From positions 124,001-188,000 of the forward strand of contig CM035312.1 of the NCBI GenBank assembly GCA_002900995.3: a stretch of 64,000 nucleotides of DNA, in the 5' to 3' direction. The notes beneath the pieces were generated by a model. The model was not told the origin of the DNA, did no database searches, and saw only the letters and a list, made by a program, of their open reading frames with translations. A program made the position numbers and the translations under genes. Below, in pieces: positions 32,657 to 44,041 of this stretch; the stretch's first letter is position 1; each line of letters starts with the position of its first letter. This stretch comes from Ganoderma boninense (Eukaryota; Basidiomycota; Agaricomycetes; Polyporales; Polyporaceae).

Positions 32657-35417
32657 TTACTGCGCGTGCGTCGGCTGTACAAAGTTACGGAATGTGAAAT
32701 CCCATGATGCCTTGTCTACACGGTCCGCCAAAAGTCCAGCTTTCTTGAATCCCTTAAGCCTATCCTTCCATTCTGTGCCGTTCAATGGACGCTCGCGCCC
32801 GGCGAGGATGCCCTGATGACGTTCTAGGAACCAATGTTCCTGCCAGGGAGTCCAAATGCCAGTGTACGCGCCAGCCCTCACCCATGCCGAGTGTCTCGGC
32901 CACCACGAGGCGTCCTCCGTCTGGCTACGAAGACCTGATGGACTGTCAATCTGGTGGGTCAGCCTGAATTATATAAGCTGACGCACCGGTATACACCTTC
33001 ACTACCCCGGCAATGACGTCGAGCTCTTCAAGCGACAGCCCGTCGTCGTAATACGCCTCGCCCATCTTGTCAATCGTCACGGGCAGGTGGTTCGCTGTCA
33101 TGATGGACGGACCATCCGCAACATCCTCTTGATTGGTGAGAGGGGTTTCCCTGCCTGTCACATGGCGCATGATACGCCATACGATCCCTCCCTTTAGCCA
33201 GGCTGCGCGTGCATGGGGTGAAGCAGCTAGCTCAAGAACTCGTTCGCAATAAGACACATAGTCTTGGACCACGGGCCGGTGCCCCTGATATCGCCAAGGG
33301 GGGAGCATCCGCCTTCTAGATGCTAGAGGGAGCGCGTAAGGGAGGGGCGGCGGGCGATTGAGGAGTGTCGCCGTCCGAAACGGAACGCCGACGGACACTA
33401 GACTGTTCACAGCCTCTCTCGATGCTTCCCCATCAGCAAGCCGACGTGCAAGCCATAGAGCACCCATTGCCGTCGTAAAGATCGACCACGAGATGTCGTC
33501 GCCGTCGTTTCGCAATTTGACCTCGACCCAACCAAAGATGTTGTCTATGTCTTGAACATGCTTCGGAGCACGGTGGTGCTCCATACTCATTCTTGATCGC
33601 AGTTTGCCGTCACCTAACAGGAAGGCTGAATTGCGCGCGTCCAGGTCCCAAGTGTGCATCAGCGCGCGTGAGCGTAGGTCGCCGGCTAGCATCGCCGACA
33701 CCCAACCAGCGACAATGCCTTGGTGCTCGATGTCGAATGGCAGGTTCATGGCTAGTTCGCTGAAAATTTGCGGCAAGCGCATGACCCACGTCGTGTAGTC
33801 GAGTCCAGGGAAGGTACGAGTGTCCGTGATCGAGATGCCGTACCAATCGCTGAGATGAAAGTTGGACGGAAAAACCATATCATCTTTCTCGTCTTCTGGC
33901 GCAGCTGCCAAAAGTGACGTGTCGACGGCGAGCAGCTGATACACATCCCCTCCGTTCAGCCGAATGGGCCTTGACGTAGTCACAGGAGCAACAGGGAGTC
34001 GAGATGTCTCCTCACCAGTTGCGATGGTCGGCGACAGACTTTCTGATAGAATATCTGCGTGCCAGACACCCCATCCGTTCGGAAACCAAAGGTCCCAGTC
34101 GTCGAAGAACGCATTGTACTGCCGACAGCCGGCGGGATGGACCATCCATATACTCCGGTACGCCGACGGGGGAATGGCGTATCGATACTCCTGGCCGTGC
34201 CATCGAGGTGGCAAATCGGGGAACAGCACCTCAGCCTTCACCCAGAGGAACACGCGCGACCGACGATACGGAGGTAAGCCGCTCTGGGCATGGGCTGTGC
34301 GCGCATTGCGCCACTGCATCTGCAGGTTAGACTCTTGACGTGCCTGATCGGGGCGGAATTTCTCCCTTCGGGCGAAGAACTCCATTCGGGACTCTCCGGG
34401 TAGCTGGTATGGTCCAAAAGGTGGCGTCACTTGGTCTGTGGCTGAGAAGTCCGGGCAAGATCTAGTTTCGCCATGTCGGCATACCGTCACGATGCGCGGC
34501 TTCCCGGCGGGAGGGCGCTGACAGGCCAGAAAAAAATCTGCGGGTGTCGGGGGGGCAAAAGACTTCATGAATGGGAGCGATTGCCCGCATGACTTCACGT
34601 CGTCTGCGGTACGCCACCAGATGAACACTGGTACATTGGCCGCTCGCAGGACTGGGGTGATGGGTAGCGGCTTGCGCTCCTTCGCGTCGAAAACGGCCCC
34701 GACTCGAAGGTTGAAGGAAAAGTCACTGACTACCGAGTCGTTGAGAGCATCAATCCAGGACGAGGGGACCCCCTTGTTGGTCAGGAACTGAATCCAATCG
34801 GGGACGACTTCATCCTTCTGGTAATTGTAGTGCCTATTGAGGACTTCAGGAACGTGACCGTCTCGGGGTCCAGGAAAAAGCCAAAGTGCAATGGCCAAGG
34901 AGCAACGCGCTATGAGCAGCTGAAACGCGACATGCGCGCGGCGGATCGCCGACTGAGCACCATGAGGCGTCTTGTGGAGGTCCCTATACCCCGAGTCCTC
35001 AGGATGCGACCAGTGGGGCTGGTTACGTATGGCGTGCCTTGCAGACGACCCGCACGAGCTTTGTTCGGTTGAAGTCATCAGCAATTCTGAAACATACAAC
35101 AAGCCTTTTTCGAGACGCATCCAGGCATTCCGTATGTTATCTGCGAGCGCCCACCCTGCCTCATGATGCACGATCGTCAACGTGGCAGGATCGGCGCACA
35201 AGCGCGAGAGGAGCGGGTCGCCGACGGGCAGCCTACACAAGAGAAACGGTAGCTCTGGGTAACAGCCGATGTTGAGCTGCGGGCGAAGGAGGGCGCCTAG
35301 GGAGCTGTTGGCTAGGGTGTGCACGTCGATCGACGTGGCGATTGGAGCAATGATGGGAGGCGCATTCGTGACAGTGTATACTTGACTTTTCTCGTCAGAA
35401 AATGTTTGGGGCTTCAT
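32657..35417 (-). CDS. 904-aa orphan protein of a transposon-associated type
   Basis: Two exons: 32997-35417 (807 codons, uninterrupted) and 32657-32950 after a 46-bp intron. The long exon has normal coding composition. Recognisable stretches, but no domain I can name, include PFLLCRLPVGDPLLSRLC, HHEAGWALADNIRNAW, LHKTPHGAQSAIRRAH, VFIWWRTADD and FHLSDWYGISI, with a C-terminal Trp-rich exon (TPWQEHWFLERHQGILAGRE). Long open frames of this style are familiar next to KDZ-like elements in mushroom genomes; that is recollection, not proof. It converges on the KDZ gene with 130 bp between stops. Nothing suggests an enzyme or a transposase. Confidence 0.7.
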
Positions 35418-36318
35418 CCTCCTAGACGATATAGGTTAGAATGGTGAGGTCGACGCGCATCAATCGCGTCGAAAGGCACTTACCAATTCTCTGAAGACAT
35501 AATGATCGCGCGGCCGACGGGCGTACTGATGAGAAGATACGACTGCATGCGTGGCATTGTCAAGGCCTGTCCTCTGATGTACTTTAATTATCATACCTTT
35601 TGACACTCGGATGGCCTGATGACAACAAGTACTAGTCGCGAATACGGGGGCTCAATACGGGCCAGAGAGTGGGAAGTGGTGCTGCGGGAGCCGTGCTCAG
35701 CGACCGGCCATCAGGCATGGAATACTTATCCATACCTCTAGCAGGGATTTTTCCCCTGCTGCAGCACTCGCCTAGGATCGAAGGATCGTTCCGGGGGATG
35801 CGTGTAGTCGACTAAGAGCTTAGTCGACCCTAGATCATGACAGACTTGGAGCGTTGTAAGTATTGATGGAGTGCCAGCGCGGCACCCTAGATGCCTAATT
35901 TGACCTTTCACACAATGTTAGCCGTATTATTTCCATGTAAAATGTGTCAACACATCCACGTGCATGGGGTATCTAGCCTTTCGGGGCTCAAGGCACTACG
36001 TGTGCTGCAACGTGGTGGTTGCAAATCAAATTGCCCACACCGCAGTAAGTATTCCTGGGGGGCTTCTCCGGAAGCTGTGTCGCACTCTGCATTGGTTCGG
36101 TCATTCCAATTATCGTGCCCGCGCGGACGCGTGGCCAGCTTTTATGACAATGTAACTATTTTTGGTAGACGTTGGGTGCAACATAACGTTTACCATGCCG
36201 ATAAGAGAAGATATGCTAACCCGATTCCTTCACCAGTGGATCCAGGAGCAATTCGACTAAGAACAGAGCGCCCGCACCCTCGTCCGGCTTTGCACGTGAA
36301 TGACAGCTTACAGTCACA
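35418..36318. other. Intergenic between two mobile modules
   Basis: No gene supported. Contains a short palindrome at 35807-35828: 10-bp arms GTCGACTAAG and CTTAGTCGAC with a 2-bp spacer. Confidence 0.5.
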
Positions 36319-36839
36319 TGCTATCGTCGTCGCGGCGAGACACCCCATCCTCGGCCGTGGAACTACTGACGACGTCGGAGTTGCATGTCGCCATGACGCC
36401 ATGACGACTGTACACCAGTAGTTACCCATATTGTTAATAATATAGCTACTGTACAGGCCAAAGCATTGTGTAAAAAGAGGGCTCATTATATATAGTGTAA
36501 TACAGTGGGCAGCTATTAACAATGATGGCGGGGCAGACAATTAATCATTGTTAACAAAGCATTTACAATGGGGGAGCATTGTTAAACCCCCCTGCCCATT
36601 ATTATTGACCGCTTTTGGAGCTATTATGATTGATTGTTAACCCGGTGGTGCTTTCATTGTTAATTGGTTGTTAATTAGGCTGGCAGAGGTTGTTAATCCA
36701 TTGTTAATCCTTGCGGGAGCCTAAATCAAGCCAATGTTAATCATTGTGAACTGTCTGGGTGGTCGGGCACCCCGGGGATGCATTGTTAATAGATTGTTAT
36801 TGCTGTGGGCGCGCAGATGGCTCGCGCGGGTGGTCGGGC
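36319..36839 (+). repeat. Left 521-bp inverted repeat with TTGTTAA motif array
   Basis: Matches 57578-57058 on the other strand over its whole length. The outermost ~110 bp is CpG-rich. The rest is AT-rich and carries ten copies of TTGTTAA in either orientation plus one near match, including a self-complementary TTGTTAACAA. Such clustered short motifs resemble subterminal transposase-binding sites. Confidence 0.9.
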
Positions 36840-37235
36840 ACGCGGGCTCTCGGGTGCGCGGTCGCGCAGGTGTTCAGGCAGTCGCGCCGGTATGCGGGCG
36901 GTCGTGCAGGTATGCGGGCGGTTGGGCAGTCGGGTGCGTGGTCAGGCGGCGGGGCGCACGGGCGATCGGGAATGCAGGCGGTCGCGCAGGTGTTCAGGCA
37001 GTCGCGCCGGTATGCGGGCGGTCGTGTAGGTATGCGGGCGGTCGTGTAGGTATGCGGGCGGGCGGGCGCACGGGCGATCGGGCATGCAGGCGGTCGCACG
37101 GGTGTTTGGGCGGTTGGGTGTATACGCAGGCAGTCGGGTGCGTCGTCGCGCGGTCGGGTGGTTGCGCGGTCCAGCAGTCAGGTACGGGTGCGCGGACAGG
37201 CGGGCGGGCGGGCAGGCGGGTGGACAGTCAGGCGC
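36840..37235 (+). repeat. 20-bp minisatellite, left copy
   Basis: About 20 imperfect units of 20 bp around gtatgcgggcggtcgtgcag and gtgttcaggcagtcgcgccg, directly inside the left inverted repeat. Open frames here (Gly/Arg/Cys-rich) are by-products of the repeat. Confidence 0.85.
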
Positions 37236-37676
37236 GTAGCCACTCGGGACAGCAGGTTATTGAAGTGGGAGATTTGCGGGGACATGGGTATGAGCGGTTC
37301 GCACAAAGTGGTTCGGACGAGCATGCGGGCACGCAGATTCGCAGTGTGCGGGTAGGCGGACTATGCCACTGCCTAGCGCCGCGCGGAGCATGCCTGATAC
37401 ACGGGCAGTGCGCAGGTCGGGGTGGCCACAGTCCGCCCATTAGGGCGGGCGGCAGGTGAAGCCAAGGGGGCGGTGCGCACTGGTGGGCGGGAAACTCGGT
37501 GTTAACGGCATTGTGAATCTTGTGGGCGGCCTGCGGGCAGCTCAGAATCATTATTAATTGTTGTTACTCTTGCAAGGCTGACAGGCGGAAGTAGACAAAC
37601 AGCAGGTGTGCGCAAACAGTGAATCTTCGCAACACACATGTGATACATGATCTACGTTGCTATTACAATGGAGGGA
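37236..37676. other. Non-coding internal sequence
   Basis: G-rich sequence fading out of the minisatellite, then 3' flank of the orphan gene. No gene seen. Confidence 0.4.
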
Positions 37677-40568
37677 CTACACCAGCCGCGCACGCTTCTG
37701 ACCTTCTAAGTCACCTTCTACCTGTTCGAAGGGTCGTTTCTCCCCAGTACCAAGCTGCCTGACTGCCAGCTGCATTACCCACACCATCTCTGACACAGCG
37801 TCAAGGGCATCATCCAAGGGCTCATCATTCTCGCTCGCAGCCCAGAGCCACCAAGACAGACTGATCAGAGCGAGAAACATACCATTTGGACCCGCCTTCC
37901 AGAGTGTTTTCCACTCGGCGTGATCATCCGGTTCAACCCGCAGCAACGGCCACCCCTCCGAGTCTCCATTCCAACGGCACTGGGGCTGCATGGATGTCCA
38001 CCACAGCATCCATGCAGGACCAAGAGTGGTTGGATCGATCTCCGGTAGCTTTGCGTAACTGCGATGGACCTTCATCCATTGGGCGATAACCTCCGGGCGG
38101 CCCTCGGTCGGGAGCCGTTCATCACGCTTCTAGTGAACGATGAGCCTCCTAAGCGCGATACACAAAAGCTTTCGCATGAGAACTAACCTGCGTATTGCCA
38201 GGATACCCCATGCGCAGCTCAAAGACTTGCCAAAGTTCCACGAGCTCGCAGAACGATTGCCCGCCACCCTCAATCAACGAGAAGAACTTGAGGGCGTCCG
38301 CGACATAGTCAGGCGCATCCTTACTAATAATCGTGAACGGGATGTTGCCATTGGACGGCGAGGACTTGCCGGAGGCATTGCCATCGAGAGACGGACCCGC
38401 ACGCGAGCCTTCGATCGTGAACGCGGGCGAACGACGAGTCGCGATTGCAGCGGAAGCATCGGCCGAGACCGCGGGCGAGGTGTGCGTCACAAGCCCAGAC
38501 GAAGGGTGCGTCGCCAGCCCAGCTGAGGTGCCGTTAGTGGTGGCAAGCGTCGAGGAGTCGGCCTGCGAGACCACTGGTGTGGCTTGGATACCGCCGGACG
38601 CGTTGAAACTGTCAGGGAGGGCGTGCGACGCGAGAACAGGGGCGTCGGACGTGGGTGCGGGGGTTTGTATAGCAGGAACGCAGCTTGGGAGCGGGGTGGA
38701 AGGAGTGGGAGAGGCTGTAGCGTCGGGGCGTAAGTTCGAAGTCGCAGACTCGGACATCGTTCCACCCAAAGTAGCACAGCCACCGGGCACCGAGTTCTCG
38801 GCGGTCGAGTCGTCGGTGACACTGGCGACTGAGGTGTTGGCTGCGACAGTTGGGCCGACAGTTGGGGCGATAGGGTGAGCCAGAGTTGCGGCGGTGGAGG
38901 ATGCTTGGGAGCGCGTAATGCGGGGTGGCCCCTGCGTGGGAGCCTGAGGAGGCTTCTTCGGAGTGCGTGGGGCTCGAGGCTTCTTCGTCTGGAGGAGTTT
39001 GCCCGCATTGGCGAGACCCAGCTGCTCGAACATCTCCTTGTTTTCCTTCAGTCTCCGAGTCCTCTCTTCGTCGTATGACAGAACGGCCGGCGCCCCTGCC
39101 CTTTCCTTCCCCTTCCCCGCGGACTTCAAGTTCGCGACACGGTGCTGTTCGCCGGATGAGTCGCCACTCCCCTGGGCCCCCGACGGACTTGTCGACCCAG
39201 ACTCTGACGCGGCGGGTTCTGAATCTGCAACCCTTGGTGCGTGCGGCGTATCCACCCCCGCCGACTCGGCACTTGTCGTCGTGTCAGCAGGAGCAGGAGG
39301 AGAGGCTGCGGGAGCACGAGGAGAGGCTGCGGGGCGTTCCGACTCAGCAAGGGTCGCAGATGTCGACGAAGCAGTCGCCTCGACTGGCTCAGGAACGCCG
39401 TGGTACGAGTCGGTAAGTCTCTTGATCACATCCGCGGCTATGCCAGGGACAGCATGAGCTCGTACTAAGGCGTCGAGGGAGGCAGGAAAACTCACGAAAA
39501 CAACTCGTCATGAACTTATTGAAGGCGTCTTGAATACCCGGCCAGCCCTCCGTCGCCTCGCCAAAATCGTACCCGAGGTTGTGCGTGCGGCCTGAGTGCA
39601 GGCTAGTCGAGGACGGTGAGCACCTTAAGCTCGCTACGTAGTCGGAAGGGAGATACTTACAAAATTGCCGTCAGCTTGCCAGTATCTGGTCATGGACCAC
39701 CGACCATGATCGTCCCTGTCCAACCCATTTGCTTATCGACCTGATCCAATAGGTTGGTGAGGACTTTTGGAAGCCCTTCTATCGCACTTGAATGCGGTGA
39801 GCATGGATAGATAATTGATCTCGGTGGCACTGTGATCAACTTACCTCTGAACCTTTTTAGCCCGTTTCTGCCGCTCGAGCACCCCCGGGTCGGCATTCGG
39901 ATCGAGGAACATGTCTAAACCTGTCAGGTCAGAAGCCTTGTTCTTGTTGCGATACTCTTCGACCGTTGCCTTGACCTCGTCGCTCGCCTCGTTGAGCAGA
40001 TTTTTTGCCGCCTCGATGGAGAACGAAAGCGGATCTCGCGGCTTCTCCTCCCCCCCATCGACCTTCACTTGATACGTCTCCGCAAGCAAACGCGCCGCCG
40101 TCGTGACCTCCTCGTTGTGCAAGGCCCAGTAAGCTTGGTACGGATGCATCTTGCCCGATTTCTTGGGCGCGAAGTTGAAGCCTCCGCCGTTAGTGCCAGA
40201 GCCGCCTTCCTGCTCCGGATTTTGGCCGATTCGGTGATTGTAGAACCATGTCATTATTTGCTAGTACGGCATGCGCGGGAGGTAAGTGTACAGGAGGGAT
40301 ACGACATCATTTTGGGAGTGCTTACGTCCTTCCGCTTCTGAACAGTCAACGGCTTCCCATCCTCTGGACTCTTCTTCGGGTCACGCGGTGTGATCGTATC
40401 GCTGTTGCTGGTGAACTTCGAGCCTGGATAGAAGGTGTCAAAGTACTCTTGCCATACGGTCTTCTTGAAGTCGGGTATCGTTCCCTTCGACTGCGCAGAG
40501 CGGAAATCAGGGAGTTTTTCGTCGAGCCACTCAAGTTCAGTGGTATCGGCCCATCCTGGACGTGGCAT
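37677..40568 (-). CDS. Orphan protein of the large inverted-repeat element
   Basis: Multi-exon gene. Exon 1 (40326-40568) encodes MPRPGWADTTELEWLDEKL and the following basic segment, and splices at KRKD to an exon (39845-40260) with TWFYNHRIGQ, MHPYQAYWALHNE and a charged helical stretch. A small exon (GLPKVLTNLLDQVDKQMGW) follows. The large exon 38149-39495 is Ala/Ser/Pro/Thr-rich and disordered, ending FCELVELWQVFELRMGYPG. The last exon (37677-38075) encodes AWMLWWTSMQPQCRW and NGMFLALISLSWWLWA. The N-terminal aromatic spacing (W..W.. with basic residues) suggests a DNA- or protein-binding helical domain, but I cannot name one. Its position opposite the KDZ transposase suggests an element-borne accessory gene. 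Confidence 0.65.
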
Positions 40569-41484
40569 GGCGGCGGTGCGGAGCGCAGGTGGGAAGGATG
40601 CGAGATGACTTGGAGATGAGGAGACTGGCTGTCACGACGTGTGCGGATGGAAAGGAGGCTGGAGTGTTTGGCCGGCACACTGCCAGCAGCGAAACCTCCC
40701 CACCTTGTCAATAATGTGGTATGTCCTCCCCCGTTGCGACTTCAATGATGTCCTGACTCATCCGTGCAACGTGTGCACCGATTCTAGGGCCCAAATGTGT
40801 TAATGCCACCATCAGCTTCAAAGGGGCTGTCTCCGACGCCATCTCCCCCTGTCGCCGCTCGCTCATTCCGGCTGCCCGCCTGCAAGCATTCTCCGTAGGG
40901 AGTGTTTGCATGTACTGTAAGGGTACAGTACCTCGTTTAAAATTCCTCTTGACCCCCTTCTGAATAAAGAAATTGTCTCTTGTGTTTGCAGATGTCTTGC
41001 ACTACGGTTGCGATGCTGGCAGCGGAGCTGCCAGTGTCTCAGGAATGATGATCAAGAGCAACAAAGCCTCGATCCCGGCCAAGCCTCATGATCACGACCC
41101 CCCCTCCTTTCCGGTGAGCCCCAACCACTGATGTGACTAGCGCGATGCATTCGGCCACGGACCGCGCCTCCATTCCTACGCGCTCTGACAATTTGGCCTT
41201 TGAAGCTCGTAGATTACCTGCACCCGGGCCCACCACCTACCACCAGACTTTAAACTTCGTTGACTTTGGATTTAGTGTACTTACTATGTAGTATTACTAT
41301 GGATATTGCTTAATTCTTCGGATCGGACACCAGGCTATTCTCTTCCGAGTCAGCTTGGTGTCGGTTTGCTTCGACTCGCAGTTCCTTGGGACACCCTTGA
41401 ATTGTCCCGCTTAGATCTAGTAACAATGTTGATATATTATTATACACTTTGAGAGTGTACACCCAGGTTGATCTATCAGACAGG
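40569..41484. other. 5' flank of the orphan gene, no other gene
   Basis: Probably half of the original divergent intergenic region between the orphan gene and the KDZ transposase, now split by the hAT insertion. No supported ORF. Confidence 0.4.
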
Positions 41485-41492
41485 CAGTTATG
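41485..41492. repeat. Left target-site duplication of the hAT element
   Basis: CAGTTATG, identical in direct orientation to 50150-50157. Confidence 0.9.
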
Positions 41493-41846
41493 TAAGGCTG
41501 AACGTAGGTCCGGGTCACCCCGCGAATCAACCTGGGCCGCCCCGGCGCCTAACCCGTAGGTTACCGATCCGTAGGTACAGGTACCCAGGCCGTGAATCAG
41601 CTGCGGATCTGGATCAGAGGTCCAGGATTCCCTCAACCTGTATAGGTTACCTGCATTTTGGAACCTTGTTTTCACACATTCTAACGGCAGTTTAGGGCAT
41701 GAGAACATAAGATCTATATTTGTGGACATATTGGCCTTTAACAGTGCGCATATACAATGATACAGAGGTTCGGTTCGCATTTGGGCGTAGGGCGCTAAGT
41801 AGGCTAGGTCGGCGGCAGCTACACAGACATATTGGCACACCAGTAT

Positions 41847-43200
41847 CTACAGATCGAGATCGGACATGTCATCGCCGTCCTCGTTGACTACAAAACCGCA
41901 ACGTATCAGTTCCTCTTCCTCTTCATCGGAGTCAGGCTCCTCAGAGGAGTCGGAATAGTACTGGTCATCAGAGGAATCGGAAACGGTACGGAGAGTAGGC
42001 ATGCTATCAGCGGAATCGTATCCGGAGTCATACGCGCTAACGTCAGCGACGTCTACAGCTCCTGTCACGGATGGGGAACCAGGAGATGGGATCGGGTGCT
42101 CTGATGAAGCTTCGCCGGGAGGCGCGCCGGTCCGCAAAGTCGCCTACAGCCAAAATCAGCTAGGTGTACAGGTAACGATGCACTTGGAACTGATGTACTT
42201 GCCTCGGGGATAAGCACGCACATGTCGCAAAGGGTAGAGCGCGAGGTCGCGCTTGACGCACCGCCCAACAGCCGCCTGGGCGAGGTCGACAAGGCCGCTG
42301 GTGAAGCTTTCGTAAAAGTTGGACCTCAAGTTGACGCGCGCATGTTGGCCGATGGTGAACGCGCGGTAGATGCAGGCGAGGTTGAGGAGGACCCTGCGGT
42401 CGAAGGGGGTAGCTTTCGATTTGGCGAGGAATGATCGCTGAAGGCGAACGATCCAGCGGTCCCAGAAGGCGCGCGATGGCGCAGACTGAGACCGGCCGAT
42501 CGGGAGACGCATCTGCGATGTAAGGATGCCACATGAGCTGTTGTCTTGCCGCTCGCGCCGAGAACGAAGACGTACGGTGAGTTCAGTCGACGGGGTATCG
42601 ACGGTGAGAAGCAAGTGTTGAATCCTCGCGGTCGGAACCTTCGCGTTCGAAGAGGCGGACGGGATGTGAAAGAAAAAGCGGACAGTTGGCGGGGACATTT
42701 GTGGGTGTGACGAGAGAAGGATGCGAGAGCGCGGGATGTGTTCGGCGTGGAGGGACACGACGATGTGGAGGGCAGACTCGCGAGCGCAATATAGGAATGT
42801 TGTGGCGAGAAGCGCCCGCAGTCTAGGAACGGTGGTCGTGGTTAGCATGCACGGGACCGAAACCACGAGATGCGAAGTCCATATGGTGAAAACAAAGAGA
42901 CTCACCGAATTGAGCTGCTAGGATGACTGAGGCCGCCTCGTTGCGAGTCCTGACTTGGGATAGTAGGGAGCGTGGCGGACTTGGAGACAGGCCATCGGCC
43001 AATGTACAGGCGTACATGACGAGACTTGCATGGCGTCGCGGAATCGCGGTGTCGCGACGACATGTGCAATGAGTACTGCGGAGGGGGTGGACGGCCGTGG
43101 ATGGAGCGCAGTGGTCCTTTGGGATGCGGGGACGGGGTTGCGTCGGAACACGTTTCTTGCGACTTCCGAGGTATGAACAAAAAGGACGCACTCGAAAGAA
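41847..43200 (-). CDS. Second gene of the hAT element, unknown function
   Basis: The last exon (41847-42137) encodes an acidic Ser/Asp-rich tail (SDSSDDQYYSDSSEEPDSDE) ending MSDLDL. Upstream on the minus strand a long frame (about 42160-42830) encodes TVRFFFHIPSASSN, RAFWDRWIVRLQRSFLAKSK and VLLNLACIYRAFTIGQHARVN, with protein-like composition. A 5' exon (RNEAASVILAAQFG, donor gtgagt near 42905) is plausible, though I could not make every junction keep frame. No domain recognised. The start is uncertain. It is divergent from the transposase, a common arrangement for two-gene hAT elements. Confidence 0.45.
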
Positions 43201-43925
43201 AACGTGGCGCGATTGGGCGAGCCTCGTGGCAATGGTATCGGAAGGGTAGGCGTTGGCCTGGTGGACAGAGAGCGAGCGGAATGGGGAGGAATTGAGCGCT
43301 TCGAGGCGAGATCAAGATCGTAGCGGACGTCGATGCAGTTAGGCGCTGTTGGGGAAAGCGGGATATAGTACAAGCGGAACGAGGGTTTTGAAGGGGACGA
43401 AGAGGGGATGGGTCGCAGTGGAGAGAGTGCAATGGTCAAATACAAGCTTGCGCGCTCAGCGTTCCTTCTTCGCAGGTACACGACTGTGATGCTCTGTGAA
43501 GGGAAGCGAAGAAGCTGCTCGTGTAGACGCCGGTCGCTTTCCACCCCCTCCTCGTCACCACCATCCTCCCCCCGCCACACTGCTGCACCAACCCATTTCG
43601 GTCGCAGCGTGTGCTTCGCGGAGCTACTATTTTGTCAGCCCATGAGTCACCCTCGAGTCCCCCACAACCCTTCGCCCTGCAATGAGGCTATCCGGACGCA
43701 CTAACGCAAGCAAACGTGGCCATCGAGCGTATGGGGAGAGTTGCGTGAGCGAATGTGAGTCCCGCGCGGAGTCCCGTATGGTTTTTGAATTTGAAACATC
43801 CGTGCTAATTCTTGTCTTGGGATAGGTTCCGTGTTGTTTTGGCGGACTCGGCGGGAGCAACGCGCGAGCAGACCTGCGGGAGCTCGGTTTCAGGCAGAAC
43901 GCAAGCAGTCGATGGGTGCGGGACA

Positions 43926-43933
43926 TATAAAAG
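43926..43933 (+). promoter_or_regulatory. TATA box of the hAT transposase
   Basis: tataaaag, 109 bp upstream of the transposase start codon, followed by a C/T-rich leader. Confidence 0.55.
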
Positions 43934-44041
43934 GGTGGCCTTGTGAGGTGTGTGGACTCAGCCTTTCTGTCTGTTTTGGCTCTAACATTTAGTTTCTGAA
44001 TCGCCACCCTCTCTTGTCCTCTCTCCCCCCTTCTAATCGCC

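Noticed and set aside
36190..36540. Minus-strand ORF with the same N-terminal 75 residues as a plus-strand ORF at 57357-57923, looking like a conserved protein pair
   Set aside because: The shared part is exactly the 521-bp inverted repeat. The two frames diverge as soon as the repeat ends, so this is repeat identity and not protein conservation.
36400..36800. AT-rich repeat region as a centromere or replication origin
   Set aside because: The identical inverted copy 21 kb away and adjacent transposase fit an element end far better.
36734..37459. 241-aa Gly/Arg/Cys-rich ORF in the left minisatellite
   Set aside because: Product of the 20-bp repeat; the same DNA is open in several frames.
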